Positions 35,702 to 42,745 of a DNA stretch of 64,000 bases are shown here, one piece after another; the first letter of the stretch is position 1, and each line of letters begins with the position of its first letter. A program made the translations under genes and the position numbers. The stretch covers positions 152,546 through 216,545 of the forward strand of contig JAQXVO010000020.1 of NCBI GenBank assembly GCA_029224965.1. The letters run 5' to 3'. The stretch is from Lachnospiraceae bacterium. Its GTDB lineage: Bacteria > Bacillota > Clostridia > Lachnospirales > Lachnospiraceae. The notes beneath the pieces were generated by a model, which was given only the letters and a program-made list of their open reading frames with translations, was not told where the DNA came from and searched no databases.

Positions 35702-36649
35702 TTACTTCATCCCGATAGCAAGCTTTGCAGCATTTACAATATCCTTTGCTCTGAGCCCGTATTTATCCATCAGATAATCCGTCTTTCCGACCTCACCGAA
35801 GTGATCAGTGACGCCGACCCGCTTCATGGGAACCGGATGGTTTTCGATCAGATTTTCCGCAACGGCACTGCCAAGTCCGCCGATAATTGAATGATTCTCA
35901 GCGGTAACAACGGCGCCGGTCTTTCTTGCACTCTCCAGAACCATATCCGTATCCAATGGCTTTACGGTATGGATATTGATGACATCTGCCTCAACGCCCT
36001 GCTTCTCCAACTCTTCTGCCGCCTTCATGGCCTCTGCCACCTCGATGCCGCTGGCAAAGATCGAGACGTCTTTTCCGTCCCGAAGCTTCTTTCCCTTTCC
36101 AAGAGTGAAGCTCTCTCCATCCTCCCAGATCTTTATGGCATTTCTTCGAAGGAGCCGAATGTAGACCGGTCCGTCGTGGTCGAGAATCTGCGGAAATACA
36201 GCCTTGAGCTGGGCCGAATCCACCGGCTCGAAAATCACCATGCCGGGAATATTCCGCATGATGGAGACATCCTCAAAGCTCATATGGGTACCGCCGTTCA
36301 TTTCCGCGGTTACGCCGGGATCCGAGCCCATCATCTTGACATTGAGTCCGGCATAGGAAACGGACAGGGTCACCTGGTCGCAGCAGCGCCGAGTTGCAAA
36401 GGGTGTAAAGGTATGGGTAAAGGGAATCTTTCCCATGGCATTCATGCCTGCCGCAACACCGATCATATTGGCTTCCTGGATGCCGCAGTCTATGGTCCGC
36501 TTGCCATCGAACTCGGCTGTAAAGCGCTTGGTTCCGCCGGCATTGGAGAGATCGGCTTCAAGGATGACGATCCGGGGATCCTTCTTTGCATATTCAATCA
36601 GGCAGTCGACGTAGGTCTCGCGCAGCCATCTGTCTTCCAGTTCAAACAT
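35702..36649 (-). CDS. Transketolase, C-terminal subunit
   Basis: A 315-residue subunit of a split transketolase with the pyrimidine-binding and C-terminal domains. ERFTAEFD-like and IDCGIQEANMIGVAAGMN place the conserved Glu that activates thiamine diphosphate, PFTHTFTPFATRRCCDQV gives the substrate loop, and VKPLDTDMV and AENHSIIGGLGSAVAE mark the C-terminal domain. Its start overlaps the N-terminal subunit by 8 bp. In the proposed pathway the pair removes C2 units from 6-deoxy-6-sulfofructose and then from sulfoerythrulose, giving pentose phosphate and sulfoacetaldehyde. Ordinary pentose phosphate activity is the alternative. Confidence 0.9.
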   Translation of the reverse strand: MFELEDRWLRETYVDCLIEYAKKDPRIVILEADLSNAGGTKRFTAEFDGKRTIDCGIQEANMIGVAAGMNAMGKIPFTHTFTPFATRRCCDQVTLSVSYAGLNVKMMGSDPGVTAEMNGGTHMSFEDVSIMRNIPGMVIFEPVDSAQLKAVFPQILDHDGPVYIRLLRRNAIKIWEDGESFTLGKGKKLRDGKDVSIFASGIEVAEAMKAAEELEKQGVEADVINIHTVKPLDTDMVLESARKTGAVVTAENHSIIGGLGSAVAENLIENHPVPMKRVGVTDHFGEVGKTDYLMDKYGLRAKDIVNAAKLAIGMK

Positions 36650-37475
36650 CCTTTTCCGCCTCCTTCATCTCTTCCAGCGCCTGCCGGGTGAGTTCCTCGG
36701 TAATATTGTTGTCATTGTGGCAGGAGACCTTGTTTTCCCAGTGGGAAGCACCCTTGCCCTTGATGGTATTTAAGATGATCATATGGGGTCTGCCCTGGAT
36801 CTTTTTGGCATTGTCGATAGCCAGGGAAATGGCCCGGCAGTCATGGCCGTCCACGACCTGAACATGCCAGTTGAAGGATTTCCACTTTTCATCCAGGGGA
36901 TAGAGACCGTTGATCTCTTCAATGGTGCCGTCAATCTGCATCTTGTTATAGTCGGTAAAGGCAATCAGATTGTCGAGCTTTCTCGATGCACCGAGCAGAG
37001 CGGCTTCCCAGATCTGTCCCTCCTGCGATTCTCCGTCACCGATAATGGAATAGACCCTAATATCGCGCCGGTCCATCTTTGCCGCCAGGGCCATGCCGAC
37101 CGCTGCCGAGAAGCCCTGGCCCAGGGATCCGGTTGACATGTCGATTCCGGTCGTCAGCTTCCGGTCGCAATGGCTGGGAAGGTGGGTTCCCGGCTGGTTT
37201 AAGGTCATAAGCTCGCTTTCGGGGAAATAGCCCTTCAGAGCCAGGGTAGCATAGACAGCCGGTCCGCCGTGGCCCTTGGATAGAACGAAGCGGTCGCGGT
37301 CCTCCCAGTCGGGATTCTTCGGATCCACCCGCATGGCATCAAAATAGAGAACGCTCATGACCTCTGCCAGGTCCAGCGATCCTCCGATATGACCGAAGCC
37401 GCGGTGGCCGATGGTCTTCATGGTCAGCTCGCGGATAGTCATTGCTTTCTTCTGTAAGTCTCTGTACTTGTCCAT
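36642..37475 (-). CDS. Transketolase, N-terminal subunit
   Basis: A 277-residue thiamine diphosphate-binding subunit. RDRFVLSKGHGGPAVYA and PGTHLPSHCDR are the family's substrate-binding His regions, GSLGQGFSAAVGMA follows, and the GDGESQEGQIWEA...TDYNKMQIDG stretch (about residues 147-183) is the GDG-to-Asn diphosphate/Mg motif. The start has AAAGGACTG. It is directly downstream of the iron alcohol dehydrogenase gene in the same operon. Confidence 0.92.
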   Translation of the reverse strand: MDKYRDLQKKAMTIRELTMKTIGHRGFGHIGGSLDLAEVMSVLYFDAMRVDPKNPDWEDRDRFVLSKGHGGPAVYATLALKGYFPESELMTLNQPGTHLPSHCDRKLTTGIDMSTGSLGQGFSAAVGMALAAKMDRRDIRVYSIIGDGESQEGQIWEAALLGASRKLDNLIAFTDYNKMQIDGTIEEINGLYPLDEKWKSFNWHVQVVDGHDCRAISLAIDNAKKIQGRPHMIILNTIKGKGASHWENKVSCHNDNNITEELTRQALEEMKEAEKDV

Positions 37476-37588
37476 TTCAGTCCTTTCTGAATTGTCCGGT
37501 CAGATATCTGTACTTTAACAGGTCTTAAACGCCAGGCCTTATGGCCGTAGCTTTGAGTTTCTGATTCTTCTTTTGTTTTAGAGAAGGG

Positions 37589-38716
37589 TCAGCGGAAGGA
37601 ATTGTACATATCCCGCAGGATCTCATCCGTAATCTCAACCGGATTATTGAGCATATTGGGGTGATGGCTGGTCTGAACCAGGGTCTCGACCTCTTCATCG
37701 GTCAGGCTGAAGTCCTTAAGATCCATGCGGAGGCCGATATCTTTCTTCAGTTCCGTGATGGCATCCGCCATATCGAGCATGTCCTTATAGCCCAGCTCTC
37801 TGGCAAAGGTATTGATCCGCTCTCCGGTCTCGCCTTCCGCCTTTGCATTGACACGGGCGAAATAATCCAGTGTCAGTCCGCAGGCTTCGCCGTGAGGAAT
37901 GCGATAGAGATTGGTCAGAGGGAAGGAGCAGGCATGAGAACTGGTCGTCTTCGGCAGAGTGAAGGCCATGCCGGCGATGACCGAGGCTTCCGCCATCTTC
38001 TCTCTGGCTTCCCGGTCCTCTCCGTTTTCATAGGCCCGGCGGAGATACTGAAAAACCAGGCGGCTGGCATGCAATGCCAGTGCATCGCAGATAGGCTGAT
38101 GGCCTTTGGACCAGAAGCCTTCGACGGCATGGCAGAGAACATCGATTCCGCAGGATGCGGTCTGTTTTTTGGGAAGACTGTAGGTGAGCTCCGGATCGAT
38201 CAGAGCGATGGCCGGATAGAAAAGATCGTTATTGATAGGGCCCTTCTTTCCTTTTGCATGGTTGGAAAGAACAGATACACAGGTGACCTCCGAACCGGTG
38301 CCGGCCGTTGTCGGCAAAGCGATGATCGGGATGTGTTTATCGGGAAGCGGAACTCCCGTCATATGATATTTCTCGATGGAATCATTGGTAAAGCAGACAA
38401 CGGAAGCGCTCTTGGCGCAGTCCATGGAAGAACCGCCGCCCAAGGCTACAATAAATTCGGCTCCGGTCTTACGGATGACATCGGCGCAGGCATCAACCTC
38501 GCCGACCTCCGGATTGGGAGAGATCTGGCTGTAGACAGCGATCAGAAGGCCCTTACTGTCCTTTACGATCTGATCTGCCAGACCGTTCTGCGCGAAGAAG
38601 GGATCCGATACCAGGATGCCCTTTTTTAAGCCCAGCTCCGCTGCGACATCCGGCAGTGTCTTCCGGACCCCCTCGCCGAAACGGATGTTCACCGGTTCCG
38701 TATAAAACCAATTCAT
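37589..38716 (-). CDS. Iron-containing alcohol dehydrogenase (candidate sulfoacetaldehyde reductase)
   Basis: A 375-residue group III dehydrogenase. NAD-binding motifs GGGSSMDCAK and LPTTAGTGSEVT are followed by metal ligands in GIDVLCHAVEGFW (Asp and His), SHACSFPLTN (His) and RIPHGEACG (His). I chose the ATG at 38716 (GAGGGG upstream) over one 27 bp earlier. As first gene of the operon with split transketolase and an RpiB-like isomerase, it fits the last step of the sulfo-transketolase pathway, reduction of sulfoacetaldehyde to isethionate; iron-dependent enzymes of this kind are known from taurine degraders. Other short aldehydes are possible substrates. Confidence 0.88.
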   Translation of the reverse strand: MNWFYTEPVNIRFGEGVRKTLPDVAAELGLKKGILVSDPFFAQNGLADQIVKDSKGLLIAVYSQISPNPEVGEVDACADVIRKTGAEFIVALGGGSSMDCAKSASVVCFTNDSIEKYHMTGVPLPDKHIPIIALPTTAGTGSEVTCVSVLSNHAKGKKGPINNDLFYPAIALIDPELTYSLPKKQTASCGIDVLCHAVEGFWSKGHQPICDALALHASRLVFQYLRRAYENGEDREAREKMAEASVIAGMAFTLPKTTSSHACSFPLTNLYRIPHGEACGLTLDYFARVNAKAEGETGERINTFARELGYKDMLDMADAITELKKDIGLRMDLKDFSLTDEEVETLVQTSHHPNMLNNPVEITDEILRDMYNSFR

Positions 38717-38833
38717 GAAAAGTCCCCTCACTTTCTCTTTCACAGGTTTTCTTTTTCCCCTTTTCCCCAGGATTTTTTATCTTTTGATGAACGGATTTTT
38801 TTCTCCTGGGCTTTTTAGAATTTCTGTATATAT

Positions 38834-38855
38834 TTAATTGCTTTAATTATCTATG
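38834..38855. promoter_or_regulatory. Shared AT-rich operator candidate, dehydrogenase operon
   Basis: TTAATTATCTATG (38843-38855, plus strand) recurs exactly at 44854-44866. In both places it lies 3 bp beyond the -10 hexamer, at the predicted transcription start, and the match continues through TTAA-x-TG upstream. The identical placement suggests that one regulator binds both promoters, most simply the ROK protein. Confidence 0.6.
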
Positions 38856-38858
38856 TCT

Positions 38859-38887
38859 AATATAGGCTTGCTTATCGGCAGTGTCAA
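38859..38887 (-). promoter_or_regulatory. Promoter of the dehydrogenase/transketolase/transaldolase operon
   Basis: On the minus strand a perfect TTGACA (38887-38882) and TATATT (38864-38859) are 17 bp apart. The rest of this 353-bp gap holds the operator candidate and, at its far end, the terminator of the preceding operon. Confidence 0.75.
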
Positions 38888-38982
38888 GGCAAAAATGGCC
38901 GTTTTTCGAGATATTTTTCAGCAGTTTTCAAAACATTTTCGCTTTTGATTAAGAGTTTTTAAATAATGCTAATTTTTCAGAC

Positions 38983-39026
38983 AAAAAAGGCAGCCGGATG
39001 AACTTACAGGTTTCATCCGACTGCCC
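38983..39026 (-). terminator. Terminator of the GH31/symporter/isomerase operon
   Basis: On the minus strand GGCAGTCGGATGAA pairs with TTCATCCGGCTGCC and is followed by TTTTTTG, just after the isomerase stop at 39070. It separates the two sulfoquinovose operons. Confidence 0.85.
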
Positions 39027-39069
39027 TATATTTCAAGAATAAACAGAAAACTCAGCTTTAAATATCCCT

Positions 39070-40413
39070 TCAGGTAAAAATTTCAACCGGGATATTGAGC
39101 TCATGGCCCAGGATTTCCAGCTCCTTTGCCACATTTCCGTAGATCACGACGTAATGAGGCTCCCAGCCTTCCTCTATGGTCTGATAGACGAAGTCCTTGG
39201 CATTGTGGCCCGTCTTTACGACTACCGAAGTGCCGTAGAACTGCTTGGGCTTATCCAGAGCTTCGCCCGGTGCGATCAGGAAGCGGAACTTTCCATCCGG
39301 ATCCTTGCCGATCCGGAAGATGGTGACTTCCTTGCAGGATCTGCAGCCGAATTCCAGGGTTGGTCCGATATGACGGTTGCAGTGCTCTCCGATCAGGGCT
39401 CCGGTATCTGTCCGTGCCAGACTGCATGCCGCCATGCCGCAGTGCCAAAAGGTTACGGTTCCCTCCTTGTCATCCAGGGAAACCGGATCTCCGAAGAAGG
39501 AAGGTCCGCCGGTCAGCTCCTGACCGACATACATGGAAAGGGCTCCGTAGGCATCGACCTCACAGGCTGCCGGAATTCCCAGGTCATTCAGGATTCCGAG
39601 AACCGTGCAGACCGGAGTTCCGAATTCGGTGAAGAAATCCGGCCAGCAGCGGGATGCCAGAGCTCCGATACCATTTTCATCGACATAGTCCTTGTAGGCC
39701 TTATAGAGGCGGGCGAAATCCATGCGGTTCTTTTCCGGTGTCTGTTCCAGGCCGACCGTACGGTTTTCGGCATCTTCGAGATAGGTCTGTATTTCTTCCT
39801 CGCTGAAGGATTTTGCCTTCTCAATTAATTGTCTTGCCTCGATACATTCGAGGTCCACACCGAAAGCGGTCCGCATTTCTCCGTCCAGGGCACGTCCGAA
39901 GCCGAAGCCCTGGGGCGTATGGCCGATGGAGGCCATTTTCAGATGGCGGAGGTCAAAGCGGACATGTGCAGCGCGGATGGCTGCTCCGATGGTCTTCTTC
40001 ACCTCCTCTTCGTCCGGGGCGCCGAAGATGTAGTCCAGGGGCTCCTTTCGAAACTGGCGGTAGGTATTGGCCGCCGAATAGGCGCCTGTCAGGGAGTTCA
40101 GACGGAGACGGGTGCCGTCGATGGCCGGCTCGCGCAGGGTCCAGAGAAGGACGGGACAGTTGAATCGGGCCAGAACCTCTGTCGCGTAGGCCGCATTGGC
40201 AAAGGTGATGTTCTGAAGAATAATCAGATCCGGATTGATGGTATCCAGAAAGGCCTTCAGCTTATCGATTCCGAGCAGCATCTCCTCGGGGCTCTTGACA
40301 TTGTCACAGAGAGAGTTCAGGAGAGCCTTGGACTCTTCAAATTTCTGTTCGGCGCTGACCAGCTCGTAGGTCGGGACGCCGATGGGAATATAGGCGACTT
40401 CAAATTTCTTCAT
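39070..40413 (-). CDS. L-fucose/L-arabinose isomerase-fold sugar isomerase (candidate SQ isomerase)
   Basis: A 447-residue protein of the FucI/AraA superfamily, which isomerises aldoses to ketoses with Mn2+. The C-terminal domain shows the metal-site pattern PAACEVDAYGALSMYV, ELTGGPSFFGDPVSLD and TFWHCGMAACSLA. The N-terminal half has IGVPTYELVSAEQ and ILQNITFANAAYATEVLARF. It is about 100 residues shorter than FucI itself. With a sulfoquinovosidase-like enzyme and symporter in the same operon, conversion of sulfoquinovose to 6-deoxy-6-sulfofructose is the favoured role. The start has GTGAGGAAAAC upstream. Confidence 0.82.
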   Translation of the reverse strand: MKKFEVAYIPIGVPTYELVSAEQKFEESKALLNSLCDNVKSPEEMLLGIDKLKAFLDTINPDLIILQNITFANAAYATEVLARFNCPVLLWTLREPAIDGTRLRLNSLTGAYSAANTYRQFRKEPLDYIFGAPDEEEVKKTIGAAIRAAHVRFDLRHLKMASIGHTPQGFGFGRALDGEMRTAFGVDLECIEARQLIEKAKSFSEEEIQTYLEDAENRTVGLEQTPEKNRMDFARLYKAYKDYVDENGIGALASRCWPDFFTEFGTPVCTVLGILNDLGIPAACEVDAYGALSMYVGQELTGGPSFFGDPVSLDDKEGTVTFWHCGMAACSLARTDTGALIGEHCNRHIGPTLEFGCRSCKEVTIFRIGKDPDGKFRFLIAPGEALDKPKQFYGTSVVVKTGHNAKDFVYQTIEEGWEPHYVVIYGNVAKELEILGHELNIPVEIFT

Positions 40414-40433
40414 ATGTTTTCCTCACTTTCCGC

Positions 40434-41186
40434 TTAATATTTCAGTTCCTTGTTTTCTCCGATGATGCCGGGGAAGGCGCCCTGGCGGATCAGGGGCTCT
40501 CGGTCAGGATGTGCGATGACCCATTTATTTCTCTGAAGAAGGAGTTGTCCTTCCGGGTCGTTCTTCCATAAAGAAGGCATCGGATTCATTTCTTCCGCCG
40601 GAGCAGAATCTCTTGCATCCGAAGTTCGAAGATAAGGATTCTTCCTCTTTTCCTCCTCCGTAAGCGGGGTGTTTGTGCCTTTGGGCAGAATCACAATGCC
40701 TTTGAATCCCCGATCGCATACCCGAAGCGGGGATAAGTGCAGGGTCGTCTGATACATCTCAATCGCCGTTCCCTTAGGGACGAAAAAGACTTTGGCATCT
40801 CGATTATCAAAGTGATTGTCTTTGATTTCCCAACTGTGACCAAGAACCAGCATGAAATCCGTAACAGCAATATTAATCTCTGATCCTTTATGGTATTCAA
40901 ATCCGTTATAGGTGGTATTTCTACCATTGCAGTAACCAATCTGGATCGGCATGCCTCCATACAGGATCGACTGGATCTCCTTTCGAATCGAAAATTTTTC
41001 CATCTCGGGAACCGATGCGACATAGACATTGCCTTGTTCCGGTATATCTGTCCGATCCTCCATGTAGGAAATCAGATCCGAGAAATCATAACCTGTCACG
41101 ATCCTGCCATAACTCAGAAAAATCTCTTCTGAAACATGGTGTATCGGTACCGTATTTACTTCATTCAAATGTTGTAATATATCCAT
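40434..41186 (-). CDS. DUF4867-family protein
   Basis: A 250-residue soluble protein that I assign to DUF4867. GGMPIQIGYCNGRNTTYNGFEYHKGSEINIAVTDF, VLGHSWEIKDNHFD and AKVFFVPKGTAIEMYQTTLHLSPL read as a cupin-like barrel with His, Glu and Asp residues that could bind metal. No activity is known to me. It lies between the GPH symporter and the sugar isomerase, starting 3 bp after the symporter stop. The ATG at 41186 was preferred to the GTG one codon earlier. An accessory role such as sugar anomer or isomer handling would fit, but this is a guess. Confidence 0.7.
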   Translation of the reverse strand: MDILQHLNEVNTVPIHHVSEEIFLSYGRIVTGYDFSDLISYMEDRTDIPEQGNVYVASVPEMEKFSIRKEIQSILYGGMPIQIGYCNGRNTTYNGFEYHKGSEINIAVTDFMLVLGHSWEIKDNHFDNRDAKVFFVPKGTAIEMYQTTLHLSPLRVCDRGFKGIVILPKGTNTPLTEEEKRKNPYLRTSDARDSAPAEEMNPMPSLWKNDPEGQLLLQRNKWVIAHPDREPLIRQGAFPGIIGENKELKY

Positions 41187-41189
41187 CAC

Positions 41190-42692
41190 TCAACCTCTTT
41201 TTCCATTCTTTGCTCTGAATTTCATTGCATTCTCAGGATTCCAAAGTCTGTCATATGAGAATCCTGTCACTTTCTCTATGATCCGTATTTCCTCCGGATC
41301 CGCTTTGGAAGAATCCTCTCCTCTTCTCCTGGCAATATCCTGATGGATAACGGCAAACTCCCTCTTCTTCATCGGGAAGAGCAAGGTGAAAATAATAGCC
41401 AAAAGCATTAGAATCATCGGAGCAAAAATATAGATCATAGTGATCCCATGCTGCGTTGAAAGAGACTGACGTGCTCCCTCTGCAGCAAGTTTTTCATTAT
41501 AACCTATGATTCCAAGCAAAAGGCCGATGATTGCAGAAGAGAGCCCAGTTGCAATTTTCCGGATAAAAGTCGCCATGGCAGAGCAGGTTCCCGGCCGATT
41601 CAGAGAAGTGATCAGCATATCAACATCTGCCATATCAGCAAGAATTGCATAGATGGTTGTAGAAGATCCTGCCATGCCAAGGCCTATCAGAAAGGACAAG
41701 ACCAGAATCGTCTTAAAATCTGCTCCTGCATGGGAGAAGGGCAAAAGAGCCAGTGTTGCGAGCATACGAAGCGGAAAGCCCAAAAGCAGAGGGAGCTTTT
41801 TTGAGGTCTTCGCCATGATTGGTGTCAGAACAATCGTTCCCACAAACTGAGACAGAAGAATTACTGCCATCAAGTAGGTAAAACGGCCGCCGCCGTATGC
41901 ATTCAGAACATCATCCACATAATAGACCGCCAGTCCGGTCACGAAATCTGCCGCACCCTGACCGGTCAGAAAAATAGCAATAAAGATTCGATAAGATCTG
42001 GATTTATAAACCGTAAGACTCTGTGTAAAACTCTCAATCAGGCCGGCCCGTACCGGTTCTCTCTTCTTTTCCCACGTTCCCAGGAAAGTAACTATAATAA
42101 CCAGGAAGAAAAGCACTGAAAAAATCAATGCCACCAGAAAATATTGAGTCGGATTGGTGTTGTCCCGGATCAAGAGTGATGGGATCAATCCGGCAAGTAT
42201 TGCGCCAAGGGTCGAAAACATCATCCGGACGCCGGAATAGCCGGAGCGCTCCGTATAATCATCGATCATATCCGGCAGCAAGGCGTTATATGGAACCATC
42301 ACAATTGTGAATCCGGTAGAAAACAGCATATACATGAGCATGTAGAAAATATAGGTTGCTGTCGTGGAAGTTGATGTGAAATGAACCCACATCAGAAGAA
42401 AAGAAATACCGGAACAAAAACTTCCAATCAGAAGATAGAATCGTTTGGCTCCAAACCTGGAACTGGTCCGGTCTACAATATTTCCCATGATCGGATCTGT
42501 AATGGCATCCCAGACCTTTCCAATCAAAGGAATGGTACCAGCCAAGGCAACCGGCATGCCCAGTGCCTTTGTCAAAAAGACTGTAAAAAATGTCGATATG
42601 ATAACAAAAGCTCCACCCCCGTAAATATCTGCAAATCCATATGTACATTTACTAAGGAAGCTTTTCTCCCTGCTATTCTCTGACCTGTTCAT
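41190..42692 (-). CDS. GPH-family sugar:cation symporter
   Basis: A 500-residue major facilitator-type carrier of the glycoside-pentoside-hexuronide family with about 12 membrane segments. Typical motifs are GKVWDAITDPIMGNIVDRT near residue 50, MVPYNALLPDMIDDYTERSG near 130 and a second-half LADMADVDML. The family includes MelB and the sulfoquinovose transporters YihO/YihP of E. coli. It is cotranscribed with a YihQ-like GH31 enzyme and the isomerase, so import of sulfoquinovose or its glycosides is likely. The ribosome site is AGGGGG. Confidence 0.88.
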   Translation of the reverse strand: MNRSENSREKSFLSKCTYGFADIYGGGAFVIISTFFTVFLTKALGMPVALAGTIPLIGKVWDAITDPIMGNIVDRTSSRFGAKRFYLLIGSFCSGISFLLMWVHFTSTSTTATYIFYMLMYMLFSTGFTIVMVPYNALLPDMIDDYTERSGYSGVRMMFSTLGAILAGLIPSLLIRDNTNPTQYFLVALIFSVLFFLVIIVTFLGTWEKKREPVRAGLIESFTQSLTVYKSRSYRIFIAIFLTGQGAADFVTGLAVYYVDDVLNAYGGGRFTYLMAVILLSQFVGTIVLTPIMAKTSKKLPLLLGFPLRMLATLALLPFSHAGADFKTILVLSFLIGLGMAGSSTTIYAILADMADVDMLITSLNRPGTCSAMATFIRKIATGLSSAIIGLLLGIIGYNEKLAAEGARQSLSTQHGITMIYIFAPMILMLLAIIFTLLFPMKKREFAVIHQDIARRRGEDSSKADPEEIRIIEKVTGFSYDRLWNPENAMKFRAKNGKRG

Positions 42693-42745
42693 CTCTTACC
42701 CCCTATCGTTGCTGCAAGCCCTTTTCCCTCTTACGAGCTTACAAG

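Noticed and set aside
33106..37475. Plain pentose-utilisation operon as explanation for transketolase, RpiB and transaldolase genes
   Set aside because: No pentose kinase or epimerase is present, and the adjacent YihQ-like GH31, GPH symporter and iron alcohol dehydrogenase fit sulfosugar breakdown better. It stays as the fallback explanation.
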